NCBI GenBank assembly: GCA_037952775.1
Contig: JBANAY010000003.1
Coordinates: forward strand, 34,968,001-35,032,000
Direction of reading: 5' to 3'
Length of the DNA: 64,000 nucleotides
From: Clonostachys chloroleuca
Taxonomy: Eukaryota; Ascomycota; Sordariomycetes; Hypocreales; Bionectriaceae
Positions 12,004 through 23,567 of this stretch are shown piece by piece. The notes under the pieces are model-generated. The model searched no databases, was not told the DNA's origin, and saw nothing but the letters and a program-made list of their open reading frames with translations. Both the position numbers and the translations under genes were made by a program. The stretch's first letter is position 1. Every line of letters starts with the position of its first letter.

Positions 12004-13002
12004 TTTGAGGTTGATAGTTTCAAACAAAATGAGGGATTTTGAGATCAAAAGTGAACACGGGGAAGTATGCAAGGTCTAGAATGCCGAATGAGATTGTCTG
12101 TCATGTTAGTCTAAGCCAGTGGGATCTGGGGGAGCACGATGGGTTTTATAGCTATTTTTTTCGACAACAAGGCAACCTTATCAGGAAACAGATATTTGCT
12201 ACTATATTCTAAACGCATAGGCTCCCTAGTTGTGCTGTCGGGGGTTGCCATTTTTGGTCGGAATCTTTGCATGATGACCCCGGCGAGCATCAGAAAGCTT
12301 GCATAGATCATGTATTTCCCAGCTGGGAAGCTCTCAAAATAATTTAGAAATGGGGAATGGCTTGGTTGTATTGCTCATGACTTACAGACAAGCAAGCTTG
12401 AGATTGTAGCTAAGCTTGTTGTGCTAGTTAAGTCTTACCGCTTCAGATCGGGTCATCCTTCTTTTCCCTGACACATGCATTTGTATTCTCACATATCCAT
12501 GGTCGGAAATAAGAGGCGGTTCAGTCGCATGCTAGAAGCATCAAATAGCGGTATCGCGAATAGCACCCAAAGTAGCCATGACCGAGCTCCATAAAAGTAA
12601 TTTGAGACCGGAAACGCGGCAGATCCTTTACCAACACCTTCTCTTCCTAGCACAATACGAGGAGATCATATCGTGGCAACTCATTGAAATATGTATTTCA
12701 AAGCGTTTCATTTACCAACTCTTAAAGAATAATAACCCTCTCCATGCCCCTATTGAGAGTGACAGTGAGGGGACGGTTTCATGACGATTGGTGGTGTTTT
12801 GAAAATCCGCCATGCTACATTGACGTGGCAAAACGATCACAGGTTTAGGGTTTTGGACTCCCACCGGTACACGGCCTATGTACGTTTCAACGTTGCTGCC
12901 AGAAGTTTTCTGATGTATATAAATGTTACCCGTTTTTGCCGTATACACCAGCTACCATCTTACAATATTGCTGGATTGCCCCGGTAGACGTGAAGATTGG
13001 CT
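12004..13002. other. Gene-free stretch
   Basis: Promoter side of the cysteine-rich gene and 3' side of the acyl-CoA dehydrogenase gene. Small ORFs on both strands (12578-12784, 12712-12948, 12781-12987) have no recognisable features. Confidence 0.55.
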
Positions 13003-14567
13003 TTACAACTTCCCCTTTTCCTTGTCCACACCAGTGTCCTTGTATCCGAATAAATAGCCTGCTACCTTTCTCATCTGGATTTCCTCGCTCCCTTCAGTGA
13101 TCCTATATCGCCGAAAGTGCCGCCAAATATGCTCAAACGGCTGGTGCCTGCTATAGCCGTTGCCACCGTGGACCTGGATAGCATTGTCAGCGGCTTGCGT
13201 GGCTAGTCGGTTAGCATAATAGTTGCACATCCCGATCTTATGCCCCAACTGTTTCTCAATGGCGATCCAAGGAGGAGTCTCCGTGTTGCCTTTGTATTGC
13301 TGCTGCACTTGGTCCATCTCGGTAGCAGTTCGAAGGATCAGCAAACGCACTGTTCGTATCATCCAGCAATAAGTCAATTCTATGATCTTAAATCGAAGGA
13401 GGAAAGACCATCACTTACACATTTCTACCTGAGTCGAAAGCTCCACCAAGGGCCACTGGATGGCTTGGTTGGACGCCAGAGGCTTCCCAAATACAATGCG
13501 GCCTCGAGCATACGCAACGGAGCGATCGATACAGAATTTGGCTGCACCGCAGGAACTAGCAGCCTGACGGATGCGATTTTCGTGCGTAAATGTCTGGGCC
13601 ACAGCAAGCCCGTTATCGAAGGGGCCAAATACTGCAGTCGCTGGGACGCGTACGTCGTCCAACAAAAGCGTCGCATGGTCGGTAGGCATGTTGAGGGTGT
13701 ACTGGTACGAGTTTATCTCCAGCCCAGGGGTGCCCTTGGGTACTAGGAAAGCAGTGAGGCCTTTGGCTGAGCCTGGCTTCCCTGAAGTACGTGCGAAAAT
13801 GAGGAAGTGAGTCGCTGAGTGGGCACCTGTCTGCCACTTCTTGTTTCCGCTGATACTGTATCCCGGTGATCCATCTACAAGTGTGATTCTAAAGGGGTGT
13901 TAGTGTCCCCTCTGTTGAGTGTCACACAATGCTTGCTGCTTCTACCTATCTACCAGTGGGGAAAAGAGAAGAAAAGTACTTACGGGGTTGCCTTTGTATC
14001 CATGTGAGTGGCATCGCTGCCGTGATGTATCTCGGTTAAACCAAACGTCATTACTACAACCAAGATGAGATATCAGATCCAGGTAAATAGATGGAGAACA
14101 AAATGGGGCTTACCGAAGCGACCCTCCAAGCGAGCAGGAATAAACTCATCCCTTTGCTGCTGATTTCCCCAATGGTATAGCATGAGAAAATCTGGAAAGT
14201 TACCAACGACACTGTGCTCGTTCTGTAGATCATTGGCTAAGCTGACACCTCCCCCATAGTCCGGATGAGATGCCATATGATAGCGCAGAGCGCACATCCA
14301 CATGTTGGAGCATTCCTGGCCGCCATACTGCTTGGGCAAGGGCAGGCGATAGAAGCCGGCGTCATCGGCGAGCTTGCGGGCGCGGCTCAGGAGAGCCTCC
14401 CATTCAGGGGTAGGCAGGCCGTTATTGTCCCATTGTGTTCTTGAAGGCTCTCTCCGGTGGTCGAAAAATTGGATATTGTCCTGCTGAATCGGGAGGATTT
14501 CTGACTTGATAAAGGTGTCAAGCTTGGATATGCAGCCCTGAAGGTCTTGAGGGAGGTCGAAATTCAT
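13003..14567 (-). CDS. Acyl-CoA dehydrogenase family flavoprotein
   Basis: FAD enzyme expected to introduce a 2,3-double bond into an acyl-CoA. Exons 14567-14114, 14053-13984, 13888-13419 and 13349-13003 encode 446 residues. Intron 3 was placed at 13418-13350 because this restores the conserved EMLRLLI helix; the AG at 13378 and the unspliced reading both break it. Domains in order are an N-terminal helical domain, the middle beta domain (MTFGLTEIHHGSDAT, NKKWQTGAHSATH), and the C-terminal helical domain (VHGGNGYS, then RRYRITEGSEEIQ). The C-terminus KGKL resembles but does not match a canonical PTS1, so peroxisomal location is uncertain. It is the first of six metabolic genes in 13-25 kb, beside an organic-anion permease, suggesting breakdown of an imported carboxylate. 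Confidence 0.92.
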
Positions 14568-14917
14568 TCTGACGTTTCACTCTCGATTTTGATATTATTC
14601 TCAGGTTGCAAGGAAGAAACGAGGACAATTGTTTGTATTTTTGGCCTTGTTTCTATTCATATGCTTGCTTCTAGAATTAACGTACGATCGATGATCAAAT
14701 TGGCAGGCCATTTGCGGAGAGCGGGGACTCCGATCTTGCCTCGGCAATACTCCCTCGGCCTCCATCTTACTCAATAACCCCTATTGGGGATGTGATTAGC
14801 TGTCCCTAGGCTATTATGAATATTTCTTTTTCCATTGAAGCAGCCTGTACTCAAAACTTCAGTATAGACCATCTCTCTTAGCAGCTCGGCATGCGAAGCG
14901 TCGAAAGAGCCATCCGA
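14568..14917. other. Short intergenic region
   Basis: Promoter of the acyl-CoA dehydrogenase gene and 3' flank of the MFS transporter gene, both transcribed leftward. No gene seen. Confidence 0.6.
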
Positions 14918-16475
14918 CTAGTATGCATAACGGTAACCGGGCCGCTCTTTGCCACCGCTCACATGCACAATTTCGCCCTTGTCAAGCTTTTTGTTCAGTC
15001 TCCGGAAGTGCTCCCTCAGGCCCAAGCAGATGATCATGAACGCTGCCTGGAAGCAGGCAACAGTGATCAAAGCCGGCTTATAGACAGGGGCGTCCTGCGC
15101 TCGGAAAACAGCCGAACTAATGATTCCCGCCAGGTTTTGTGCCATGAAGTTCAGCCCCAGGCGGAAGGCCCTTCCGGTGGTCGTCGTTGTATTAGATGCC
15201 ACCCAAATGGGGACTAAGATCCCTGGTGTAAATGTTCCAAACGTGATTAGATATGTCAAGAAATATCCAACCTCCACGTGCTTTACGAGATCCAAGGTGG
15301 CGAGCAAAATCCATGCGAGGAATGAGACAAAGAGTGTTCCGACTGCAATGGAGGCACGCTGCTGGAATCGATCTGACAGCCACGTCGTCGTAAGCTGAAC
15401 AGCCGCCGCAGTCAAATTTGGACCAACGGTATAGAGATTGGCTTTGGATGGAATAATGGCAATTCGTTTAACAATAGTCTATTGCAAATCGTTAGCTTTG
15501 CCATCCAGCGTGCTCAAGAGAGTTGAAAGAGACGTACAGGCAAGAAGTTAGAACTACTGGCGACACCAACTCCGTATAACAGTGGCATGAGTGTAAAAAC
15601 CCAAGTCGTCCAGTCCTTTGTTTCCTTTACGGCATCTTCCCAGAGGAAGCGTTTATCTTCATCGTGGGAGTCCTCCTCCATGCGCTGGTGTGAGAGCGCT
15701 TTCTCTTCTTCTGTAAACCATCGCGACTTCTGAATGCTTCGTGGCAGAACAGCAAACAGCAATAACCCAACTCCGACTGTCAATGCACCCTCTATTAGGA
15801 AGAGATACTGCCAGCCTCTTAAGACCTTGTCCCACTGGAAGACTGACCAAGCAATAAGTCCTGAGATAGCGCCAGCAATGAACCCCATCATACCAAACAC
15901 GCTTGTGCGGAAACTAAGCTCCCGGCGAGTGTAGAATGAGCTGCAATAGAAAATTGCGCAAGGGAAGAAGGCGGCTTCAGCGCATCCCATGAGGATTCTG
16001 ACGGCAAGGATTCCTCCAAAATTCTTGGTTGCTGCAGCTACCATGGCCATTGCTCCCCAAAACGTCATAATGGAAGGGATGACAATCGCGGGGTTAAAGC
16101 GTTTCGATAACAGTGTGAAAGGAATGTTCATCAGGGCGTAAGGGATGTAGAAGAGTATCAAGAGCAGTGAGAATTCGTTGCCCACCAGACCAAGATCTGC
16201 TTCAAATGTGTCTGTTTTGGCATTACCCAGGTTGGCCCGGTCCAATGTATGTGTAAGATAAGCCAAAGCTGTTCAGTATCGTCAGTCTAGACACTTGTAG
16301 GGAAGATCGATGTAGTTTAGGGATAGTTACCAAGAGCGGGCATGATTAACAGATCTGTTTTCCAGACCAACTTCTTCTCAACGTCCTTGTTCACAGTAGG
16401 AGTATTGCCAGAAGCATCATCCGATGGAGCGGCCGAGACCACATCCTGGACTGCCTGTTTCTCAGTATCTGACAT
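14918..16475 (-). CDS. MFS transporter, anion:cation symporter (DAL5/TNA1-like)
   Basis: Plasma-membrane proton-coupled permease of organic anions, 478 residues. Exons are 16475-16331, 16268-15538 and 15478-14918, with introns 16330-16269 and 15537-15479. The hydrophilic N-terminus is followed by about 12 hydrophobic segments. Family landmarks are LDRANLGNAKTD after TM1 (the ACS-family D-R-x-N-x-G-N-A block), the RILMGCAEAAFFP helix, and TTTTGRAFRLGLNFMAQN late in the protein. Characterised relatives carry allantoate, nicotinate, pantothenate or vitamin-like acids, so a small carboxylate is the likely cargo. It faces the dipeptidase gene across an 822 bp divergent promoter, consistent with co-regulation. 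Confidence 0.93.
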
Positions 16476-17297
16476 CTTGCACTAGATATTCCTTCGATCG
16501 CGTTGAGGTTATGCAAGGTCAATGAAGGAAAAGAAGCAAAGATGAAGGAACAGAGACGTGAGCTCAATCCTGGTTGACCTTGGCTGAGCGAAGCGTTAAA
16601 GTACTCATCCCCATGTAGTATTACTTCACACTCATCGCCAGGGAAGAGCACCCTGCCGCAGTAGAGTTACCCGATTCATCCTTGTTCCGGACATTCACCC
16701 ATGTTCTTTCAAGCTGACAAACTGCCGTTGTTAATCTCCGTATCGTCGAAGAGTTGAGCCCGAGCGTATCCCGAGTGTGCGGTACCGGTCCCACAATGCT
16801 TGATACATATCCTGGAGATAAACGTTGGCGTCTTCGGGAATAATTCAGACGAATAAGAGCAGATATGCTGATACCCAAAATAGACTCGTCATTTAACCCT
16901 GAAAGCACGACATACACAATATAACGGACTAGTTCACCCGCCCAGACAACCTGACTCGGGGGACAACGAGAGCGGGGGATCTAGGGATCCTGCTGCAAGT
17001 CATTGAAGGCATATTCTCACCATGTGTGGACCTTAGCCCATGTGGTAAGCTGAGCTGGTACTGCGATGAGTCCGAACCCGGAGCACGCAATCGCTGGGTT
17101 CCATCTGCTTGGCAGCACTAGCACCATGGAGTCAACTGAGTTGAAAGGTTGAAGACCAGGGGGTCCACAGCGTGGGCTCCAGGCTCGCACATATCAGGGA
17201 GCAGCTGCGTATGACTGTCTTCAATAACCTCGATTAGCCTTTGTCACCTTCGTACCCGTTTTGTCTGCTTAGACGGCACGTTTTCCGGTTTGCAGCC
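16476..17297. promoter_or_regulatory. Divergent promoter, MFS permease / dipeptidase
   Basis: No coding signal. The 822 bp separate two oppositely transcribed genes, so it probably drives both. It contains an 8-bp palindrome, CGGTACCG, at 16780-16787, that is inverted CGG triplets of the kind bound by Zn2Cys6 dimers; whether it is used is unknown. Confidence 0.45.
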
Positions 17298-18876
17298 ATG
17301 TCGTCGACTTCTCAAGACAATGGCACACAGCAAGATCAGGCTGAGGAAAGCCAACAAGAACAGTCGATTATTGTCCATCCTCAACGACGGAATGGCGGCA
17401 TCTTAAATAGCTCGTGGGCCCGAGGGTCCCTTCTTGCTGCAGGTTTGGCAGTGATTCTGAGCCCAATTACCTGGATATGGTTCGGGGCATCACCAGTGGA
17501 CCCTACGGATTATGCGGAACGCACTAGGAGAGTGCTCAGCACTACGCCGTGAGTTTCTAGTCATGGCGGTGTTATATTGGTGGTTTGAAGCTGACCTTGA
17601 ATCTCTCCGTTGAAGGTTAATTGATGGACACAATGATCTTCCATGGCAGCTACGCATTGAGTTGCACAACCGCCTCTATGATGGGAGAGTTGATCTCACC
17701 AAGCAGCTCCTGGGCCATACTGACATCAAGAGAATGAGGCAGGGCCAAGTAGGGGGCCAGTTCTGGAGCGTGTATGTGGACTGCGATACACAGCAAAAGC
17801 ATTTCGAAGATCCTTCGGTATGTGATTTTAGAATTCAAAATTCAATGGATGTTTGAGTCACAGCTAACTCAGAGTTTGATCAGTGGGTTGTTCGTGATAC
17901 TCTCGAACAGATTGATGTTACCCGCCGTTTCATCAATGAACACCCTGAGCACCTTCAATACTGCGATACGGCTGTATGTGTCCGGAAAGCTTTCAGAGCC
18001 GGCCGCATTGCCAGCATGATTGGCATAGAAGGCGGTCACCAGGTTGGAGGCAGCATTGCTACTATTCGGCAAATGTACGAGCTTGGGGCTCGATATATTA
18101 CAATGACTCATAATTGTGATAATTCTTTTGGAACCTCGGCATCCACTGTTGCAGCTGGGGGCAAAGATGACGGTCTTTACAGCCTTGGACACGATGCCAT
18201 CCGGGAGATGAACCGTCTTGGTATGATGGTCGATCTCTCTCACGTATCCCACCAGTTCATGAGGGACGCATTGAGTATTGCAAGGGCACCCGTCATCTTC
18301 TCTCACTCAGGCGCCTACAGCGTCGAGCCGCATCTTCGTCATGTCCCTGATGATGTACTACGATCAGTCAAGAAGAACGGAGGTATTGTCATGGTTGTTT
18401 TTGTCAACCGATTCCTCAATATGAAGAACCCAGATCTCGCCACCATCCACGATGTGGTAGACCATGTGTTCCGAATTGCAGAGGTCTGCGGGTGGGAATG
18501 CGTTGGTCTTGGGAGCGACTTCTCGGGTACTCCGTATGTGCCTATTGGTCTTGAGGATGTGTCCAAATTTCCAGCACTTATCGAGTTAATCATGGAGCGT
18601 GGGGCTACAGACGAGCAGATCCGCCTCATTGCAGGAGAAAACCTGCTTCGTGTGTGGGGTGAGATTGAACATAGAGCCAGGGAAATCCAAGCTACTGGGG
18701 AGAAGCCTTCAGAAGAAGAATATGCTGGGCGCAATTGGCACAAGGGACTTAAGAATTCACCATGGATGCTCCGAGAGAGCCGGGAAAAGGCTGTTGTCAA
18801 CGGGGCTGCGGAGAATCCTCACATGTTCAACGTGGACAGAGACGGCAAGCACAACCCTGCTATTAAGCAGGTATAG
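17298..18876 (+). CDS. Membrane-anchored M19 (renal-type) dipeptidase, GliJ-like
   Basis: Zinc dipeptidase of 481 residues, exons 17298-17548, 17616-17817 and 17884-18876. A single hydrophobic segment at residues 43-63 follows a Gln-rich N-terminus without a signal peptide, which suggests a type II membrane anchor. Metal and active-site residues are visible: HxD in DGHNDLPW, the bridging Glu in IEGGHQ, His in DLSHVSH and His in FSHSGA, then GLGSDFSG. The family removes amino acids from dipeptides and glutathione-derived Cys-Gly conjugates; the gliotoxin enzyme GliJ is a member. Here it sits between an MFS permease and a CYP504-like P450 with no NRPS, so a role in conjugate or dipeptide turnover is more likely than ETP biosynthesis (inference). 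Confidence 0.93.
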
Positions 18877-19582
18877 AGGCTATTGTAGCATCGGTTGTAG
18901 ACATTACATAGGAGTAGCTCGGTTTGGTAACAGTCTTGGTAACAGTCAGTACGTCACTTCCTTGCCCAGCCACGTTGTAAGGCTACAGTCAACGAAGATC
19001 AAATACCAACACACCGGCACATCATGCAACAAGGCCCCTCACGCATATTCAAAGTCAGAACATCAGTAGCGGGTCTGTTCCGACACCATCATTCATCATC
19101 TATGTCTGTTGACCCCTGTATACACTAATCTAGCCAAGCCAACGACGCAATTTTCAAACATCTGACGTGCTCTCGAGCTTATCATGTTCTTCAGAGGAGC
19201 TTTCAACCCCACCCTTGTTGAGATATTTCCGGGAGATTTAACCCAGCTAAACATAATTCCCGGACCCGACATCAATTGACCTGAACTATTGGCTGATCTC
19301 GTGGGGACTTTTCTCAATGCTCCAGGTGTGAGCAAACTCCATACACTCCATCATGATTTCAAATCACGAATTATGCCTCACTCAATGGAGAATGCCGAGA
19401 GGATTTAGTCTATACTACATTTGACATCATGCCATTTCGCCATTTGAACCGAAAACCGGTCACCGGCATGTAGGCAGGGGTCTCAATCCTCGTCTCGCAT
19501 ATAGGTTGCCCTTGGCCTATGCTAAGGTGAGCTAGATCACCATTACTCACATCCAAGATAACCAGGAGGCTATGGAACTACC
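18877..19582. other. Intergenic region
   Basis: 3' flank of the dipeptidase gene and promoter of the P450 gene, same direction. No gene seen. Confidence 0.6.
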
Positions 19583-21374
19583 ATGACAGCATTATCAATC
19601 ATTCAAGATGCAGTTTTGCACCAAAGCAATACATTCATTGCCGCCCTAATCGCCCCAGTAGCCGTCCTGGTGATATACCTTTTACGGAACGAGCTCATTA
19701 GATATCAGGGCCGGGTCAAGCACCTACCAGGTCCTACCGGCTGGCCCATTGTTGGCAACTTATTCCAAGTACGGAGATTCGACCAGTATTCAGGGTGGTC
19801 GATTGCTAAACTTGGTAGAAACGAAATCAGGTTCCAGCGGAGACCTATCGCCAGTGGGCAGTTAAGTATGGCCCCGTGTTCCAAATCCAGCTTGGAAACA
19901 CGACTGCTGTAGTTGTTAACTCAGTCGAGGCTGCGAAAAAGCTCTTCATCGGCGAACGCCATGCCTGGAACTCCCGGCCCACATTCTATGTCTTCCACAA
20001 AAAGGTCAGCAAGACCGTCACGAGCATTGGTACCAGTCCGTGGGACGACTCGTGCAAGCGCCGGAGAAAGCTAGCAGCAGGAGCCTTAAATCGACCACGA
20101 GTAGAGAGTTACTCTCCCATTCTCAACCTCGAAGCGCGCGAGTTTCTAAGAGACATCTATCTTGCAAGTGAAGGGAGCGACGGAGCTATTGACTTTCGCT
20201 CTCCTGTGAGGCACTTTGCACTGAACTTGAGTCTCACGCTCAATTACGGGACCAGAGTCTCAAGTGTCAAATCTTTGTCAGAGGATCCTCTGCTCGCAGA
20301 AATCATCTACGTTGAGTCTGAGATCAGCAAGCTTCGGGATACATCGAAAAATTATACCAATTACATTCCTTTACTTCGTTACTGGGAGCCTATCGCTGGA
20401 TTCTTTAGACTACTGGCAAATCCCAAAGACCACGCTGGCAGTATTGGCCGTAGGAGGCTAGAATATAACGATGTTTTATTGAGTCGCCTGAAGGATGAGG
20501 TGGAGAGGGGCGTGGACAGGCCTTGTATTCAGGGAGCTGTCCTCAGAGATCCAGAATCGGCAACACTGACCCGAGAGGAATTGATCAGCGTCAGCTTGAG
20601 CATGATGGCAGTAAGTAAACAAGCATACATACTTCTTTATTAACTATCACCACAGCCTCATACTGATATTTCCATCCCAAGGGAGCTGATTCAAACCAAC
20701 CTACAATGGCATGGGCTATTCTTCTGCTTGCCCATCGCCAGGATATTCAAGAGAAAGCTTACAATGCTATCAAAGATGCTGGAATTTTGGATCTTCCATC
20801 GGATAGCTACGCCTCCAGCAAGGTGGAGTATATTGATGCTCTAACCAAGGAGATCTCACGATATTTCGTTGTCCTGAAACTCGCCTTGCCGAAAGCAACA
20901 TATTCAGATGCCACGTGGGGACAGGCTACAATCCCTGCCAACACTCTTGTTTTCCTAAACAGCTGGGCTTGCACCAGAGGTGAGACTCAACTTGCACCTT
21001 TCTGTCTTTGGCCCCCTATTCAGAACTAACGATCCCTGTTGGCAGATACTACTGCCTTCCGAGAGCCGGACGTATTTGCGCCAGAGCGTTGGCTTCCAGA
21101 TGCTCCCGACGCTGCCGCGCATCAGTACGCCTTTGGCATAGGAGGCAGAATGTGTGTGGCATCTCTACTCGCGCACAAGGCTTTGTATACCGTATTCTTG
21201 CATATTATCGCCAAGTTTCAGATCCTTCCTGCCGATGGTGAAACTGCGGAAGCGATTGACCCTCTTGCGGGCCTCAAAGGCTTTACTTTTGTTGGAACGC
21301 CTAGGGGATTCCGGGCTCGGTTCGTTCCAAGAGATGGCGAGAAGCTCAAGGCATGGCTTGATTCTCAAAAATAG
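19583..21374 (+). CDS. Cytochrome P450, CYP504-like (phenylacetate hydroxylase type)
   Basis: Heme monooxygenase of 530 residues from exons 19583-19768, 19831-20610, 20682-20979 and 21046-21374. An N-terminal membrane anchor (about residues 18-36) is followed by the proline hinge LPGPTGWPIVGN. The stretches QIQLGNTTAVVVNS, SRPTFYVFHK, GTSPWDDS and GALNRPRVESY closely recall CYP504 enzymes, which hydroxylate phenylacetate on the ring in Aspergillus. ExxR reads KEISR and the heme Cys458 lies in FGIGGRMCVAS. The I-helix is unusual: AGADSNQPT, without the acid-Thr pair normally used for oxygen activation (usually GxDTxT). It may have altered chemistry. The next two genes downstream are an SDR and an alcohol dehydrogenase on the same strand. 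Confidence 0.92.
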
Positions 21375-21937
21375 TGATTTTTGCGAGACTGGTCACAGTT
21401 ATATATCAGCCAAGAATAGAACACCCACCATCAATGGGCGAAGGTTGTAGACTTTCTGATATTGAAGCATTTATTGAAAAAGAAGAAAATATGTATGAAA
21501 AGCAGGTTCGTTTGATCCTTGCGGTTAAACTTAACGGCCTTGCCACCAATGACAACGAAATGCTGCCTGCTCAAGTGGGTTACTATGCTAGATTCAATTG
21601 ATATTTAAAAGACTTATTCCTCGTATTAAATTTGCAGTAGTATCTTAGAACGATTTTTATTTTTGGATGTGTGTTGAGTTATATATATGATCATATATTG
21701 GAGCATTTCTGGCCGAGCTTCCCGCCACTGCGTGCTTGCTCAGTTGCTCCAACGAAATGGCAACCCCAGACTAGCCACAAGATGTATAATCAAATATATC
21801 TCTCTCAAATGTTTATTCCGCCATAATACACAGGAATTGTGTCATATTTAAAGCGGGCCTAGAGGTATATATGTTCACTCACAGAGGCCTATGTGAGTCA
21901 ATGTGGTGAAGTGCAACCACATCTCAATCACATCACC
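21375..21937. other. Intergenic region
   Basis: AT-rich region between the P450 stop and the next start. The ORF at 21374-21601 has no recognisable feature. Confidence 0.6.
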
Positions 21938-23000
21938 ATGTCTTCATCTATCCTAGCCAATGACTTGTTCAATGTCAAGGGTCTAGTTGCCTTTGTGACT
22001 GGGGGCGGAAGCGGTAAGTGACCCATTTAATAACTTTCGTGAATCTGAGAATACCCTCTGACCAAGCCCAGGGATTGGGCTTTTGATTGCGCAGGCTCTG
22101 GAAGCCAACGGTGCTATTGTGTATATTTACGGGCGCCGCAAAGAAGTATTAGAAAAGGCGGCACAAACCGCAGTGAGTATTGAGAGTATCAGCAAGCTGA
22201 GATGATTCTATTCACTGAAACAACTTCTCTCATCCTCACAGAAGCACGGAAACATCCATGTCATTCAAGGCGACGTGACCAGCAAGCCCGACCTTCAAAG
22301 GGCGGCACAAGATAGATAAAAACAGCACATGGCTATGTGAATCTTGTTATAGCAAATGCCGGGATAGGGGGGCCGTCGATCAAGACACTCAAGCCTAACG
22401 CAAGTCTCGAGGAATTCGAAAACCATTTGTGGGGCTGGACTGCAGAGGAGTTCACAGAAACGTTCGCCGCCAATACCACGGGGGCGTTTAACACGGTAGC
22501 TGCTTTCCTCCAGCTGCTCGGTGAAGGTAACAAGAAGGGGAATGTCACTCAGAAAAGTCAAGTGATTGCTACGAGCAGCATCGGTGCCTTCAACCGCTCG
22601 CTTACCCAAGGATATGCATACGGCGGATCCAAGGCCGCTGTTGTTCATATCTTCAAGCAGTTGGCAACGACACTGGTCCCATACGACATCAGATCCAACA
22701 TCATTGCCCCCGGCTGTAAGTTGTTGTCTCAGTTGTTATCTCCCGAGATGTGCCTGTGCCTCGATTCTGACCATATGCCACATTATTGCAGTTTACCCAA
22801 GCGAAATGACAGCTACTGTAATTGCCGAGCGGGAGAAGCAGGGATGGCCCAAGAGCATCATCCCGGAGCAAAGGGCTGGGGACGCACAAGATATTGCGGG
22901 GGCCGTGCTGTTCCTCGTCAGCAGAGCCGGGGCGTATATCAATGGGAATGTTCTCATCACGGATGGGGGTCGTCTAAGCGTCGTGCCGGCCACATATTAG
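21938..23000 (+). CDS. Short-chain dehydrogenase/reductase, RhlG-like, with a 1-bp frameshift
   Basis: NAD(P)-dependent oxidoreductase similar to fungal proteins annotated as rhamnolipid-type 3-oxoacyl reductases. Exons are 21938-22013, 22072-22172, 22242-22715 and 22792-23000. Visible motifs are TGGGSGIG (cofactor), GDVTSK, NAGIGG, SSIG with the catalytic Ser, YGGSK with Tyr and Lys, and TDGGRLS at the C-terminus. The exons total 860 nt, one short of a multiple of three. The frame breaks around 22311-22317, where the upstream frame meets a stop at once while the NLVIANAG frame starts just after. No splice site can bridge it. This is a true mutation or an assembly error. Its position between a P450 and a dehydrogenase fits a shared pathway. 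Confidence 0.85.
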
Positions 23001-23567
23001 ATAGACCGAGCATCGGCTTACCCGACTGACCAAGTCGAGTGGCTGCCTGACTCGGATAATATTTGACATAGACGGCGTCAGCCAATCGCCAAAGCAATAT
23101 TATAGCAGCAAGAAGGCAATATCATGTCATGCGCAGATCCACCGAGCTGCATTCTCCCCAGCTCGGACCAGCTTTACCCCAGATCGATTCCATCCGAGCT
23201 CCACCGCCCGGTATGTATTACGAGCAGTCTAGTCGATGTAGCTGTGATTCAAGCATCACGAGTCCCATCTTGCCGGGGGAGACCAGGACATGGACCCCGC
23301 ACTTGGCGCTCAGTCACGCATATGACCTTGGCTGATCTGGTACGTATTCGATCCCAGTGACTATCCGGATTCGGCATACCGAAGAAAGGTTCATTGAATC
23401 CAACGGCAAAGTTAGAATGTTACCAGCAACTTCAATCCTACGGCACAATGTCTTACGTCTTCTCCTCTCAACCGTCCCCGCTCACAGTTCAACCCGCAGA
23501 TACATAGCAAATAAACCTTCATCATACATATTCCTCAACAGGCAAACCCTCCGAAACTCTACCAACC
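23001..23567. other. Intergenic region
   Basis: 3' flank of the SDR and promoter of the dehydrogenase gene. ORFs at 23124-23360 and 23357-23782 are shadows or have no support. The segment just before 23568 is pyrimidine- and A-rich, as expected for a fungal 5' leader. Confidence 0.6.

Noticed and set aside
13350..13418. Acyl-CoA dehydrogenase intron 3 ending at the AG at 13378
   Set aside because: That join gives an immediate stop; the AG ending at 13350 restores the conserved EMLRLLI helix and a total length divisible by three.
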